Shown piece after piece: positions 17,218 to 27,349 of a DNA stretch of 64,000 nt (position 1 is its first letter; the number at the start of each line of letters is the position of its first letter). Below the pieces are notes generated by a model. It did no database searches and had not been told where the DNA came from. It saw nothing but the letters and a program-made list of their open reading frames with translations. The stretch comes from Prado023 sp963700395. Lineage in GTDB: Bacteria; Actinomycetota; Actinomycetes; S36-B12; CAIYMF01. The stretch is from positions 1,178,001 to 1,242,000 of the forward strand of contig CAVOXI010000001.1 of NCBI GenBank assembly GCA_963700395.1, given 5' to 3'. A program made the position numbers and the translations under genes.

Positions 17218-18141
17218 ATGGCCGATTCCCACCCACTGCCCCCAGGGCTGGAGCCGGACCTCCACGAGCACGGTCTGGCATCCGGGGACCTGGCGGCGCT
17301 CGCCGCGGACATCGACCGGGCGTGGGAGCTGTTCGAGGACATCGCCGGCGAGGTCGACCCTGATGCGCCCTCGCGCAAGAACGGATGGACGGCGCGCGAG
17401 CTGATCGCCCGTCTCGGCCAGTGGGACGTCTCCCGGACGCTCGAGGATGTCCTCTCCGACGCCCACGACGGCGACGCCGGCCACTTCGACGCCGATGCCA
17501 CCGACGAGCTGATCCGCGAGTCCACCGCCGGACTCCCCTACGACGACGTCCGGGACAGCCTCACGGCCGCGCGCAGCACCACTGCGGCGTGGCTGGCAAC
17601 CGACGGCCCGGGGACCTGGGGGCTGGTGCACACGTCGTCGCCGCTGGGGCCGCTGCCGGTGCTCACGGTCCTCAACGCGCTGACCTACCAGATGTGCATC
17701 GCCGCCCTGGACGTCGAGCAGTGCGGGGCCACAGTCCCCGACGAGCTCCTGGGGATCGGCATGTCGGCGCTGATCGACACCACGGGGGCCCTGGCCGGCC
17801 GCAAGCACATCACCGGGTCGTTCACCGCGATCACCCCGGAACGCATCATCGGGGTCGGGTCACGCGGGGGGCACTGGCGCACGGCGGTCCTGCCCGAGGA
17901 CCCAAGGACCGGGCCCGGCGCGATCACAAGCACGCGCATCCTGATCGACGCCACGAGCGGGCGGAGCAACGTGGGCCACCTGTACCGCAGCGGCGAGCTC
18001 CACGTCCGTGACCTCGGCGGCCTGGTGCGCCTGGCGCCGGTGCTCGACGGGGTGCCCGGTGTGCCGCCGATGGGCGCCATCGGCCGCGCGATCACCGTGG
18101 TCGACGCCGTGGGCGGGCTGCTCGGCCGCTTCCGCCGCTGA
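17218..18141 (+). CDS. MDMPI N-terminal-domain protein (mycothiol-dependent enzyme fold)
   Basis: This 307-residue protein begins with a DinB/MDMPI-like four-helix region (LAALAADIDRAWELFEDIA, GWTARELIARLGQWD, then LTYQMCIAALDVEQC). The metal-binding His expected in the second helix of active enzymes appears replaced by Leu/Gln (IARLGQWD). The middle His is also unclear, so catalytic activity is doubtful. The C-terminal 110 residues (FTAITPERIIGVGS onward) resemble the small sterol-carrier-like domain that often follows. ATG 17218 gives the only start close to the fold. The family call is moderate. Confidence 0.65.
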   Translation: MADSHPLPPGLEPDLHEHGLASGDLAALAADIDRAWELFEDIAGEVDPDAPSRKNGWTARELIARLGQWDVSRTLEDVLSDAHDGDAGHFDADATDELIRESTAGLPYDDVRDSLTAARSTTAAWLATDGPGTWGLVHTSSPLGPLPVLTVLNALTYQMCIAALDVEQCGATVPDELLGIGMSALIDTTGALAGRKHITGSFTAITPERIIGVGSRGGHWRTAVLPEDPRTGPGAITSTRILIDATSGRSNVGHLYRSGELHVRDLGGLVRLAPVLDGVPGVPPMGAIGRAITVVDAVGGLLGRFRR

Positions 18142-18193
18142 GGGCCGCACGGCGACCCGGGCCGCGACCGGCCGCACGACCGGCGACCCGCAC

Positions 18194-18607
18194 CTACCGC
18201 GAGACGAGCCGGACTGCCTGCCACTGGGCCAGCGTCACCGACGTGGTGCGCCGCAGGCCCGAGGTGGCCGCGGCGTCGGCGATGTCCGCCGGCTCCAACG
18301 CGCCCTCGCGGCCGAACTTGGGCGTCAGGAGCCACACCACCCCGTTGTCGGCGAGCGGGGACTTGGCGTCCACCATCGCGTCGGCGAGGTCCCCGTCGTC
18401 CTCCCGCCACCAGAGGAGGACCATGTCAACGACTCCGTCGTAGTCCTCATCGACTGCCTGCTCCCCGGTCCCGGCGATCACAGCGTCAGCGACCAGATCG
18501 TCGGTATCGGTGTCGTACCCGATCTCCTGGACGGTCTGCCCCGCGCTCACACCCAGCCGCTTGGCCAACGCCGATGCCTGATCGACGTCGTCGGCCGTTG
18601 CACCCAC
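18194..18607 (-). CDS. DUF3052 family protein
   Basis: This 137-residue actinobacterial protein has AKRLGVSAGQTVQEIGYDTD, DGVVDMVLLWWREDDGDLADAMVDA and GVVWLLTPKFGREGALEPADIADAA, typical of DUF3052. No activity is known. Genes of this family are frequently found divergent from aceE, as here. GTG 18607 is preferred because GAGGTGAGGGG precedes it and the fold starts there. The upstream 44-residue extension is Cys/Pro-rich and unlikely. Confidence 0.85.
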   Translation of the reverse strand: MGATADDVDQASALAKRLGVSAGQTVQEIGYDTDTDDLVADAVIAGTGEQAVDEDYDGVVDMVLLWWREDDGDLADAMVDAKSPLADNGVVWLLTPKFGREGALEPADIADAAATSGLRRTTSVTLAQWQAVRLVSR

Positions 18608-18771
18608 CTGTATCCCCTCACCTCTACCGCCAGCCCCGCACGGTCGTGCAGGCTGTTGGGCGCAAGTATGGTGCCGCCGAGGGGCCGACGCACACCCCAA
18701 CGCGCACGTGCCCCCCGGAAGCGGAATAGTTGCCCCCACTGCACCTGACCACGATCCGAGAGGTTGCCCGC

Positions 18772-21498
18772 GTGACCGACTACGACCCGTTGATGCCCGG
18801 TGGACTGCCCGACCAATACGTGGATGCCGACCCCGCGGAGACCAGCGAGTGGATGGAGTCCCTCGACGCGGTCGTCGACAACGCCGGCCCCACGCGTGCC
18901 CGCTACCTGATGCTCGAGCTGCTGCGCCGCTCGGCTGAGCGCAGCGTGGGCGTGCCCGCCCTGCGCAGCACCGACTACATCAACACCATCTCCCCGGACA
19001 AGGAGCCGTCGTTCCCCGGCGACGAGGCCATGGAGTACCGGATCCGTGCGGCCACCCGCTGGAACGCGGCGATGCTCGTCCACCGCGCCCAGCGCCCGGG
19101 CGTGGGCGTCGGCGGCCACATCTCGTCCTATGCCTCCTCCGCGGCCATGTACGAGGTCGGGTTCAACCACTTCTTCCGCGGCCCCGACGCCCCGGGTGGC
19201 GGCGACCAGATCTTCTTCCAGGGCCACGCGTCGCCGGGCATCTACGCCCGCGCGTTCCTCGAGGGCGTGCTCAGCGAGGACCAGCTCGACGGCTTCCGCC
19301 AGGAGCTCTCGCACCCCGCAGGCAGCCTGCCCAGCTACCCGCACCCACGCCTCATGCCGGACTTCTGGCAGTTCCCGACCGTGTCGATGGGCCTCGGTCC
19401 GCTGCACGCGATCTACCAGGCGCGCTTCAACCGCTACCTGCTCAACCGCGGGATCAAGGACACCAGCCAGCAGCGGGTCTGGGCCTTCCTCGGCGACGGC
19501 GAGACCGACGAGCCGGAGTCGCTGGGCAACATCAGCCTGGCCGCCCGCGAGGGCCTGGACAACCTCACGTTCGTCATCAACTGCAACCTCCAGCGCCTCG
19601 ACGGCCCGGTCCGCGGCAACGGCAACATCATCCAGGAGCTCGAGTCGAGCTTCCGGGGCGCCGGATGGAACGTCATCAAGGTGATCTGGGGTCGCGGCTG
19701 GGACAAGCTGCTGGCCCGCGACACCGACGGTGCCCTGGTCGCGCTGATGAACAACACCACCGACGGTGACTACCAGACCTACCGGGGCGAGGATGTCGCG
19801 TTCCTGCGCAAGAACTTCTTCGGTCGTGACCCCCGGGTGGCGGCCATGGTCGCCGACATCCCCGACGACCAGCTGTGGGCGCTCAAGCGCGGCGGCATGG
19901 ACTACCGCAAGCTGTACTCCGCCTACCGCACGGCCGTGAGCCACACCGGGCAGCCGACCGTGATCCTGGCCAAGACGATCAAGGGATGGTCGCTGGGCCA
20001 GCACTTCGAGAGCCGCAACGCCACCCACCAGATGAAGAAGCTCTCGCTGGAGGACCTGCGCACGTTCCGCGACCGCCTGCAGATCCCGATCGCCGACGAC
20101 CAGCTCGACAAGTACCTGCCCCCGTACTACCGACCGGGCCCGGACGATCCCCAGACCCAGTACATGATGGAGCGCCGCGCGGCCCTCGGCGGCTCGATGC
20201 CGCGCCGGCAGAGGACCTCGACGCCGCTGCCGCAGCCGCCCCAGAAGACCTACGACATCGTCACCCGGGGCTCGGGCAAGCAGGAGGTCGCCACGACGAT
20301 GACCTTCGTCCGGCTGTTCAAGGACCTCACCCGCGACCCGGACATCGGCTACCGCTTCGTCCCGATCATCCCCGACGAGGCGCGCACCTTCGGCATGGAT
20401 GCGCTGTTCCCGACGCTCAAGATCTACAACCCGAAGGGCCAGAACTACCTGTCGGTGGACCGCGAGCTGATGCTGTCGTACAAGGAGGCCACCAACGGCC
20501 AGATCCTGCACGAGGGCATCGACGAGGCCGGCTCGGTGGCGTCGTTCGCGGCTGCCGGGTCGTCGTACTCCACCCACGACCAGCCGATGATCCCCGTGTA
20601 CATCTTCTACTCGATGTTCGGCTTCCAGCGGACCGCCGACTCGTTGTGGCTGGCCGGCGACCAGATGGTCCGGGGCTTCGTGATGGGCGCCACGGCAGGG
20701 CGGACCACCCTGAACGGCGAGGGCCTGCAGCACGAGGACGGCCACAGCCACATCATCGCGATGACCAACCCGGCAGTGGTGGCCTACGACCCGGCCTACG
20801 CCTACGAGATCGGGTACATCGTGCGCGACGGCCTGCGCCGGATGTACGGCGAGGACTCCGAGAACGTCTTCTTCTACATCACGATCTACAACGAGCCCTA
20901 CATCATGCCCCCGCAGCCCGAGGGCCTGGACGTCGATGGCCTCCTGCGCGGGATGTACCTGCTCAAGCCCTCGAGCGCCGAGCATCCGCTCAAGGCCCAG
21001 ATCATGGCCTCGGGCGTCGGGGTCCCGTGGGCGTTGAAGGCCCAGGCGCTGCTTGCCGAGCAGTGGGGCGTGGCCGCCGACGTGTGGTCGGTGACCTCGT
21101 GGACCGAGCTGCGCCGGGACGGCCTGGACGCGGACAGGCACAACCTGTTCGACCCGACGGGCGAGCCCCGGGTGGCCTACGTGACCACCCGCCTCTCGGG
21201 CCAGCCCGGGCCGGTCGTCGCGGTCTCGGACTACATGCACGCCCTGCCCGACCTGATCCGCAAGTGGGTGCCGGGCGACTTCGCGACCCTGGGCACCGAC
21301 GGGTTCGGCATGTCCGACACCCGCGGCGCCCTGCGACGGCACTTCCTGGTCGACGCCGAGTCGATCGTCGTGCGGACGCTGCTGTCGCTGGCCGAGCGCG
21401 GGGAGATCGGCCGCGAGGTCGTCCGCGAGGCGCTGGACCGCTACCGACTGTGGGATCCGACGGCGGCCGACGCCGGCAACACCGAGGGCGGGGAGTGA
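18772..21498 (+). CDS. aceE: pyruvate dehydrogenase E1 component, homodimeric
   Basis: This 908-residue thiamine-diphosphate enzyme decarboxylates pyruvate in the cytosolic pyruvate dehydrogenase complex, feeding acetyl-CoA to the TCA cycle. The ThDP motif is seen as LGDGETDEPESLGNISLAARE followed by FVINCNLQRLDGPVRGN. GHISSYASSAAMYEVGFNHFFRG and IFYSMFGFQRTADSLW are typical of AceE. The length fits the roughly 900-residue family norm. GTG 18772 follows GAGAGG. An in-frame ATG 42 bp earlier lacks such a site. It is intact, unlike several neighbours. Its stop overlaps the GTG of the next gene. Confidence 0.96.
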   Translation: MTDYDPLMPGGLPDQYVDADPAETSEWMESLDAVVDNAGPTRARYLMLELLRRSAERSVGVPALRSTDYINTISPDKEPSFPGDEAMEYRIRAATRWNAAMLVHRAQRPGVGVGGHISSYASSAAMYEVGFNHFFRGPDAPGGGDQIFFQGHASPGIYARAFLEGVLSEDQLDGFRQELSHPAGSLPSYPHPRLMPDFWQFPTVSMGLGPLHAIYQARFNRYLLNRGIKDTSQQRVWAFLGDGETDEPESLGNISLAAREGLDNLTFVINCNLQRLDGPVRGNGNIIQELESSFRGAGWNVIKVIWGRGWDKLLARDTDGALVALMNNTTDGDYQTYRGEDVAFLRKNFFGRDPRVAAMVADIPDDQLWALKRGGMDYRKLYSAYRTAVSHTGQPTVILAKTIKGWSLGQHFESRNATHQMKKLSLEDLRTFRDRLQIPIADDQLDKYLPPYYRPGPDDPQTQYMMERRAALGGSMPRRQRTSTPLPQPPQKTYDIVTRGSGKQEVATTMTFVRLFKDLTRDPDIGYRFVPIIPDEARTFGMDALFPTLKIYNPKGQNYLSVDRELMLSYKEATNGQILHEGIDEAGSVASFAAAGSSYSTHDQPMIPVYIFYSMFGFQRTADSLWLAGDQMVRGFVMGATAGRTTLNGEGLQHEDGHSHIIAMTNPAVVAYDPAYAYEIGYIVRDGLRRMYGEDSENVFFYITIYNEPYIMPPQPEGLDVDGLLRGMYLLKPSSAEHPLKAQIMASGVGVPWALKAQALLAEQWGVAADVWSVTSWTELRRDGLDADRHNLFDPTGEPRVAYVTTRLSGQPGPVVAVSDYMHALPDLIRKWVPGDFATLGTDGFGMSDTRGALRRHFLVDAESIVVRTLLSLAERGEIGREVVREALDRYRLWDPTAADAGNTEGGE

Positions 21499-22557
21499 CG
21501 GCCCCGACATCCCCCGTCCGGCGCGTCCTTGCGCAGGAGGTCACGGACCTGCCGGCGGGCGACGCCGTTCGCCCCACGACCCCGGCAGACGTGCCCGCAC
21601 TCACCGCGCTCGTGCGATCGGTGGACATCGAGGGCTGCGGGCATTCCTCGACCAACCTCGAGGAGGTGACCGCCGAGCTGGCCGACCCCGACTGCGGGTG
21701 GGAGTACGGGTCGGTGCTCGTGTCGCGCGGCACGGACCTCGTCGGCGCGGCCTTCGTCTTCGACGGCCTGGCCGTCGGGCGCGGCTGGATGATCGACATC
21801 TACGCCCGGCCCGGCGACCCCCGGGCGCACGCGATCCAGGGCGCGCTGATCGACGCCGCCCTGCGCGAGGGTCGGTACCGGTGGGACGCGATGTACATGG
21901 ATCCCGACCTCCCCCTGCCTGTGGCCAAGTCCGGCTGCTACTCCAACGACGTGTCGCTCCTGTCGGACCTCGGGAAGCGGGGATTCTCCGAGGTGCGTCG
22001 GTACTGGCGGATGAAGGTGGACCACTGGTCGGTCCAGGGCCCGAGCAGCGCAGCCGCCAGCAGATCCCTCGGCGGTGCCGGGGAGGTCCGGGGACATGCC
22101 TCAGGGGTACGTGATCCGGGCGTTCCGGGACGTCGAGTCCGACTGGCTGGGGCTGCACGAGGTCAGCTCAGCCTCGTTCCTGGACCACTTCGACTTCACG
22201 CCCCTCGAGTACGACGCGTGGCGTGAGCACCAGCAGGGCGAGACCGACGACCCCGGGCAGTGGGTGCTCGCCGAGTTCGACGGCCAGGTCGTCGGATTCG
22301 CCCAGGGCTCGAACCGCTACGCCAGTGAGGACTCCGGCTACGTCGCGCGCCTCGGAGTGATCCGGGAGCATCGCGGCCGCGGCGTGGCCCGGGCGCTGCT
22401 GCGGGCCCGCATGGCTGATGACGTCGCGCGCGGCTTCATCAGCACCATCCTGCACGTCGACGCGACCAACCCGACGGGCGCGACGACGCTCTACGAGTCC
22501 GTCGGCATGGTCGCCGACAGCGAGTTCGTCGGCCTGCACCGCCCCCTGTTCCGCTGA
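21495..22557 (+). CDS. tandem-GNAT acetyltransferase, one frameshift
   Basis: Two GNAT domains form one protein of about 353 residues. The first (VRPTTPADVPALTALVRSVD ... WRMKVDHWSVQG) is in frame 3. The second (YVIRAFRDVESDWLGLHEVS ... RLGVIREHRGRGVARALLRA ... TLYESVGM) is in frame 1, with its acetyl-CoA loop R-x-x-G-x-G/A intact. A single net base change near 22095 separates them. The GTG overlaps the aceE stop (GTGA), so it is co-translated. The layout is like mycothiol-synthase-type tandem GNATs but the substrate is unknown. If the shift is real, the second ORF could start at ATG 22096. Confidence 0.75.
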
Positions 22558-22568
22558 CGGCCTGCTGC

Positions 22569-23093
22569 CTACACCACCTGGTGCAGCCAGCGCACCGGCA
22601 CGCCGTCCCCGGCGCGACGGAAGGGCTCGAGCTCGGCGTCCCATGCCGCCCCGAGGATCAGGTTCAGGCCCTTGCGCAGCTCGCCGGGGTCGTCGCCCGC
22701 GGCGTTCAGGATCGCCCGGAGTCGGTCCTCATGGATCATGATGTCGCCATGCGGGCCCATGGTCGCGCGGTAGACCCCGAGCTCCGGCGTGACGGCGAAG
22801 CGCTCGCCCTCAGCACCCTTGCCCGGCTCCTCGGCCACCTCATAGCGCACGGCCTTGAACTGGCGCAGGGCAGAGGTGATCCGCGCCGCGGTCCCGGGCT
22901 TGGCCTGCCACGACACCTCGCCGCGGACCTGCCCGGGCAGCACTGGCTGGGGCAGCCAGTCAAGGCTCACCCGCGTCCCGAGCACGTCACTGACAGCCCA
23001 CTCCAGGTGCGGGCACAAAGCACGCTGCGTGGAGTGCACGAACAGAACACCACGGGTGAGACCCGGGCGCTCGGCAACCATATGCACGGCCAT
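22569..23093 (-). CDS. DUF3145 family protein
   Basis: This 174-residue protein matches the actinobacterial DUF3145 family: GVLFVHSTQRALCPHLEWAV, LDWLPQPVLPGQVRGE and WLHQVV at the C-terminus. The function is unknown. Its conserved presence and single-copy nature argue for a housekeeping role. ATG 23093 follows GGAGG with a 5-nt spacer. It is convergent with the tandem-GNAT gene with only 11 bp between stops. Confidence 0.88.
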   Translation of the reverse strand: MAVHMVAERPGLTRGVLFVHSTQRALCPHLEWAVSDVLGTRVSLDWLPQPVLPGQVRGEVSWQAKPGTAARITSALRQFKAVRYEVAEEPGKGAEGERFAVTPELGVYRATMGPHGDIMIHEDRLRAILNAAGDDPGELRKGLNLILGAAWDAELEPFRRAGDGVPVRWLHQVV

Positions 23094-23215
23094 GGCCGAC
23101 CTCCGATCCCGGCGAGTTTCGCCTTCCCCAGCGTCCTCGTCGATCAGATGGTGGCCATCCCTGAGGGGAGCATAATCACAAAGGTGTCGTTCTGGCTATA
23201 CCTGTGACGGATCAA

Positions 23216-24655
23216 TCACGCTGAGCGCACGACCGTGGCGCCCGGCGCGCCCCCGGACGGGGGGCACGAGCCGGCAGCAGGCCACGGATCCGCGGCCAGG
23301 AACCCCCGGAACAGGCCTCGCCAGGCGGCAGGTTCGTCGCAGTCCGGATCGGATTGGGAGGGGGCCAGGGTGACGACCACCTCGGCCTGCTGCCTGGTGC
23401 CGAAGCTGATGATCCCGGAGGTCGCGATCCCGGTGGCCGCCTGCCACCGCGCCGGCCAGTACTGCGACTGGCTGCTGTTGGGCAGCAGCACGAGCCGGTA
23501 GGTGCCCGGCGGCACAGGTCCGATCCGGTACCGGTCCAGCTCGTAGTCGTTGAAATGGGCGAAGTACCGCTGGCTCGGGTCCGACAGCGCCTGCAGGTAG
23601 GCCGCCATACCGATCAGCGCGCGTCCGGTGTCACCGGCCAGGACCTGACCGACCAGGACTCCCCCACCGAGGAGGACGAAGTCCACTCCGGAGCGGGCCT
23701 CGCCCGGGCCGAGGTTGATGGGCGTCGCCGCGAACCAGTCGCTGGCGCCGTCGTACCACCCGTCGACCATGCCGGGCATCCACGCGTGCACGATCATCCG
23801 GGCGCTCGGGGCGATGCCCCCGACCCGGTAGGCCCCGGATCCGTCGGTGGTCACCTCCCGCGGGCAGCCGTACTGGCAGTTCTCGAACCGCACCGTGGCC
23901 CCTGCGACCGGCCGTCCCTGGTCGTCGCGCACCGTCCCCGAGACCTCCCCGCCCCGGGGCAGCCGGATCACCAGGCCGGTCACATCCCCCGGGTCGTCGA
24001 TGCGACGGCCGGTGACGGTGCCGTCGGACCAGTAGCCGTCACCGAGGAAGGGACTGCCCTGCGGGACCTGGACGTGCACCCGGATCGGCACCGGGGGCAG
24101 CCCGTGGATCCTGAACTCCCCCGGGCGGCTGCCCTGCTCGAACCGCCCCGCAGGCTCGGACCATGCGGCGTCCGCGATGCGTGCGATCAGCTGCGCCCCC
24201 GCGACCGGCTCGCCCGTGTCCTGGGCCACCACACGACCCTCGATCGACCGCCCGACCGGCAGGTCGATGTCGGCGACGAAACCCTGACGGGCGACCGGGA
24301 TCGTGCCCGCCTGGCCGAACGTGTAGACGCCCGGCCAGAAGGTCGCGACGAAGTCGCCAGTCAGCGGCGCCCGGACGTGGAGCTTCGCGTGTCCCGGCGC
24401 GATCCCCTCGAACAGGTAGCGACCCGAATCGTCGGTGGCCACCTGCTGGGAGTCCCCCGCCCAGTCACCGGTGTCGGTCACGGGCGTGAGGACCACCCAC
24501 GCGGCCGCCAGCGGCGCCCCATCGGCGGTGACCACCCCGGCGACCCACCCGACACCACCGGCCGACGCCTGCCGCGGCACACCGACGAGGACCATCACGA
24601 GGGCCAGCATGGACGCGGCAGCCACTCGCCAGGGCGCGTCGTGAGTGCGGGCCAT
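23216..24655 (-). CDS. secreted protein with carboxypeptidase-regulatory-like repeats
   Basis: This 479-residue exported protein has a signal peptide in the first 32 residues (hydrophobic VAAASMLALVMVLVGVP, cleavage near ASAGG). The mature part holds at least three beta-sandwich repeats of the carboxypeptidase-regulatory/CnaB type, each opening like VAGVVTADGAPLAAAWV, IEGRVVAQDTGEPVAGA or VSGTVRDDQGRPVAGATV and ending with a GRYLFEGIAPG-like turn. No LPXTG or membrane anchor is seen, so it is probably secreted. The role is unknown, with adhesion or matrix display possible. Two Cys pairs (CQYGC, and CDEP with CPP) may form disulphides. Confidence 0.8.
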   Translation of the reverse strand: MARTHDAPWRVAAASMLALVMVLVGVPRQASAGGVGWVAGVVTADGAPLAAAWVVLTPVTDTGDWAGDSQQVATDDSGRYLFEGIAPGHAKLHVRAPLTGDFVATFWPGVYTFGQAGTIPVARQGFVADIDLPVGRSIEGRVVAQDTGEPVAGAQLIARIADAAWSEPAGRFEQGSRPGEFRIHGLPPVPIRVHVQVPQGSPFLGDGYWSDGTVTGRRIDDPGDVTGLVIRLPRGGEVSGTVRDDQGRPVAGATVRFENCQYGCPREVTTDGSGAYRVGGIAPSARMIVHAWMPGMVDGWYDGASDWFAATPINLGPGEARSGVDFVLLGGGVLVGQVLAGDTGRALIGMAAYLQALSDPSQRYFAHFNDYELDRYRIGPVPPGTYRLVLLPNSSQSQYWPARWQAATGIATSGIISFGTRQQAEVVVTLAPSQSDPDCDEPAAWRGLFRGFLAADPWPAAGSCPPSGGAPGATVVRSA

Positions 24656-24780
24656 GATGTCCCCTCAGTGCTCAGTACCTCTCATCGTCCTCCCGGGCCC
24701 GACCACTGCCAAGTCGCTGGGCGGGACCTCGGCCCGCCGCAATCGCGAGCCCCGGGCGCGGGCTCACTAGAGTCGGGCGG

Positions 24781-27329
24781 GTGACGATCGATGGGCCTTC
24801 CGCGACCCCTTCCGACGACGGCCGCGCAGCCCTCCGGGCCACCGATCCCCGCCCTGCAGGGCTTCCCGCGCGCGCCCGGGTCGTCGTGATCGGTGGCGGG
24901 ATCATCGGGACGTCGATCGCCTACCACCTGGCCGAGCAGGGCTGGACAGACACCGTGCTGCTCGAGCGCGACCGCCTCACCTCCGGGACCACGTGGCACG
25001 CTGCGGGGCTGATGGTGACCTTCGGCTCCACCTCCCAGACCTCGACCGAGCTGCGGATGTACACCAAGGAGCTGTACTCCCGCCTTGAGGCCGAGACGGG
25101 GCAGGCCACGGGCTTCCGCCCGATCGGGCTGATCGAGGTCGCTGCCGACGAGGGCCGCCTCGAGGAGTACCGGCGGGTGTCCGCGTTCAACCGGCACTGC
25201 GGCGTGGACGTCCACGAGATCAGCGCGCGCGAGGTCGGCGAGCTGTTCCCGGCCGCGCGCACCGACGACATCCTCGCCGCGTTCTACACGCCGACCGACG
25301 GTCGGGTGAACCCCGTCGACGTCACGATGGCGCTGGCCCGGGGCGCGCGCATGCGCGGGGCGACGCTGCTCGAGGGGACGCCGGCGGTCGACGTGCTGGT
25401 CCGCGGCGGCCGGGTCACCGGCGTTCGCACGGCGCAGGGCGTCATCGAGTGCGAGTACGTCGTCAACGCCGCGGGGATGTGGGCCCGCCAGCTCGGCGCG
25501 CTCTCAGGCGTGAGCATCCCGTTGCAGGCCGCGGAGCACTACTACCTGATCACGGGCGCGATGCCCGAGGTGGACCCGGACTGGCCGGTGCTCGAGGACG
25601 CCAGCAACTTCACCTACATCCGCCCTGAGGGCGAGGGCCTGATGGTCGGGCTGTTCGAGACCGTCTGTGCGCCGTGGAACGTGGGGAGGATCCCGGAGGA
25701 CTTCTCCTTCGGGACGATCGCGCCGGACTGGGACCGGATGGGTCCCTACGTCGAGGCAGCGATGAGTCGCGTGCCTGCCACCCTCGACGCCGGGATCCAC
25801 ACGTTCTTCTGCGGCCCCGAGTCGTTCACCCCCGACCTGCTGCCGGTGATCGGCGAGGCCCCCGAGGTGAGCAACTACTTCGTCGCGGCCGGGCTGAACT
25901 CCATCGGGATCCTCACGGGTGGGGGCTGGGGCCGGGCGATCGCGCACTGGATCACCACCGGCTCACCGGACATCGACATCACGGGCGTGAACATCGACCG
26001 CCTGCACCCCTACCAGGCCACGCCGCGCTACCGGGCGACACGCACCGTGGAGAGCCTGGGCATGGTCTACGAGTGCCACTATCCCGGGCGCTCGATGCGC
26101 ACGGCCCGGGGCGTGCAGGCGCTCACCGCTGCACGAGCGCATGGCCGCGCAGGGGGCGTGGTTCAAGGACGTCTCGGGGTGGGAGGGTCCTGACTGGTTC
26201 GCCGGCGCCGGCGTGGTGCCCGATGAGCCGACGCTCACCTGGGGCCGTCCCGACTTCTGGGAGCATTGGGCCGGCGAGCACCGCGCCGTCCGGGAGGGCG
26301 TGGGGCTGTTCGACATGTCGTTCATGGCGAAGTTCGCCGTGACCGGGCCGGATGCCGGGGCGCTGCTCGATCGCCTGAGCGCCAACTCCGTGGACGGTGA
26401 CCCGGGCCGGATCACCTACACGCAGTGGCTCAACGAGCACGGTCGCATCGAGGCCGACGTGACGGTCACCAAGCGCGCCGACGGCGATTTCCTGGTCGTC
26501 GCCTCGGACACGGCGCACCGGCACGTGCTGACGTGGCTGCGCCGGCACGCCGGCGACGCGCGCGTGTCGATCGCCGACGTCACCTCAGGGCTGGCACAGA
26601 TCACGGTGCAGGGGCCACGGTCGCGCGAGCTGCTCGCATCCGTCACCAGTGCGGACCTCTCTGATGGCGCCTTCCCGTTCAGGGCCGCACGTGAGATCGA
26701 CCTGGGGTTCGCGCTGGGCCTGTGCACGCGGATCACGTACGTCGGTGAGCTCGGGTACGAGCTGTTCGTCCCCGCCGAGATGGCGGTGGCGGCCTACGAC
26801 GAGATCGTCGCGGCGGGCGCAGCCGTTCGGCCTGCGGCACTGCGGGCTCAAGTCCCTGGGCAGCCTGAGGCTGGAGAAGGCGTACCGCGACTACGGCCAC
26901 GACATCGACAACACCGACGACCCGATCGAGGCAGGGCTGGGCTTCGCGGTCGCGTGGGAGAAGCCCGGCGGCTTCCTCGGCCGGGACGCCCTGGCGGCGC
27001 GGCGCGCTGCACTCGGCGGCCGACCGCCGGCGCGGCGCCTCGTCCAGGTCCTGCTCGTTGATCCCGAGCAGATGATGGTCCACGCGGAGGTGGTGCGCCG
27101 CGACGGAGTCGAGGTGGGCTACCTGCGGTCGGCGTCCTACGGGTTCACGCTCGGCGGTGCCGTCGGACTGGCCATGGTCGACGCCGGCGCTGTCGAGGCG
27201 GGCCGGGCGGTCGACTCCGAGTTCGTCGCCTCGGGCGACTGGACGGTACAGGTGGGCAACGCGATCGTCCCAGCCCGGGTGTCCCTGGCCCCGATGTACG
27301 ACCCCCGAAGCGAGCGGGTCCGCGGCTGA
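24781..27329 (+). CDS. dimethylglycine oxidase / sarcosine dehydrogenase-like fusion, two frameshifts
   Basis: An FAD-binding DAO domain (VVVIGGGIIGTSIAYHLAEQG; TWHAAG with the His that binds FAD covalently in dimethylglycine oxidase) is followed by a folate-binding aminomethyltransferase (GcvT) domain (TYTQWLNEHGRIEADVTV, GELGYELFVP) and GcvT C-terminal barrel. Together they would demethylate dimethylglycine or sarcosine and pass the one-carbon unit to tetrahydrofolate. The reading frame shifts near 26125 (ACCGCTGCAC, apparently one C missing) and near 26830. Domain order and length of about 850 residues are normal once joined. GTG 24781 is the start. It is probably intact in the organism. 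Confidence 0.82.
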
Positions 27330-27349
27330 GCCGCCCTGGTGGTCGATCC

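Noticed and set aside
24781..27329. Two or three separate genes (FAD oxidase, GcvT, GcvT C-domain)
   Set aside because: Sequence is continuous across each break with a net one-base change, and the domain order equals known dimethylglycine oxidases.
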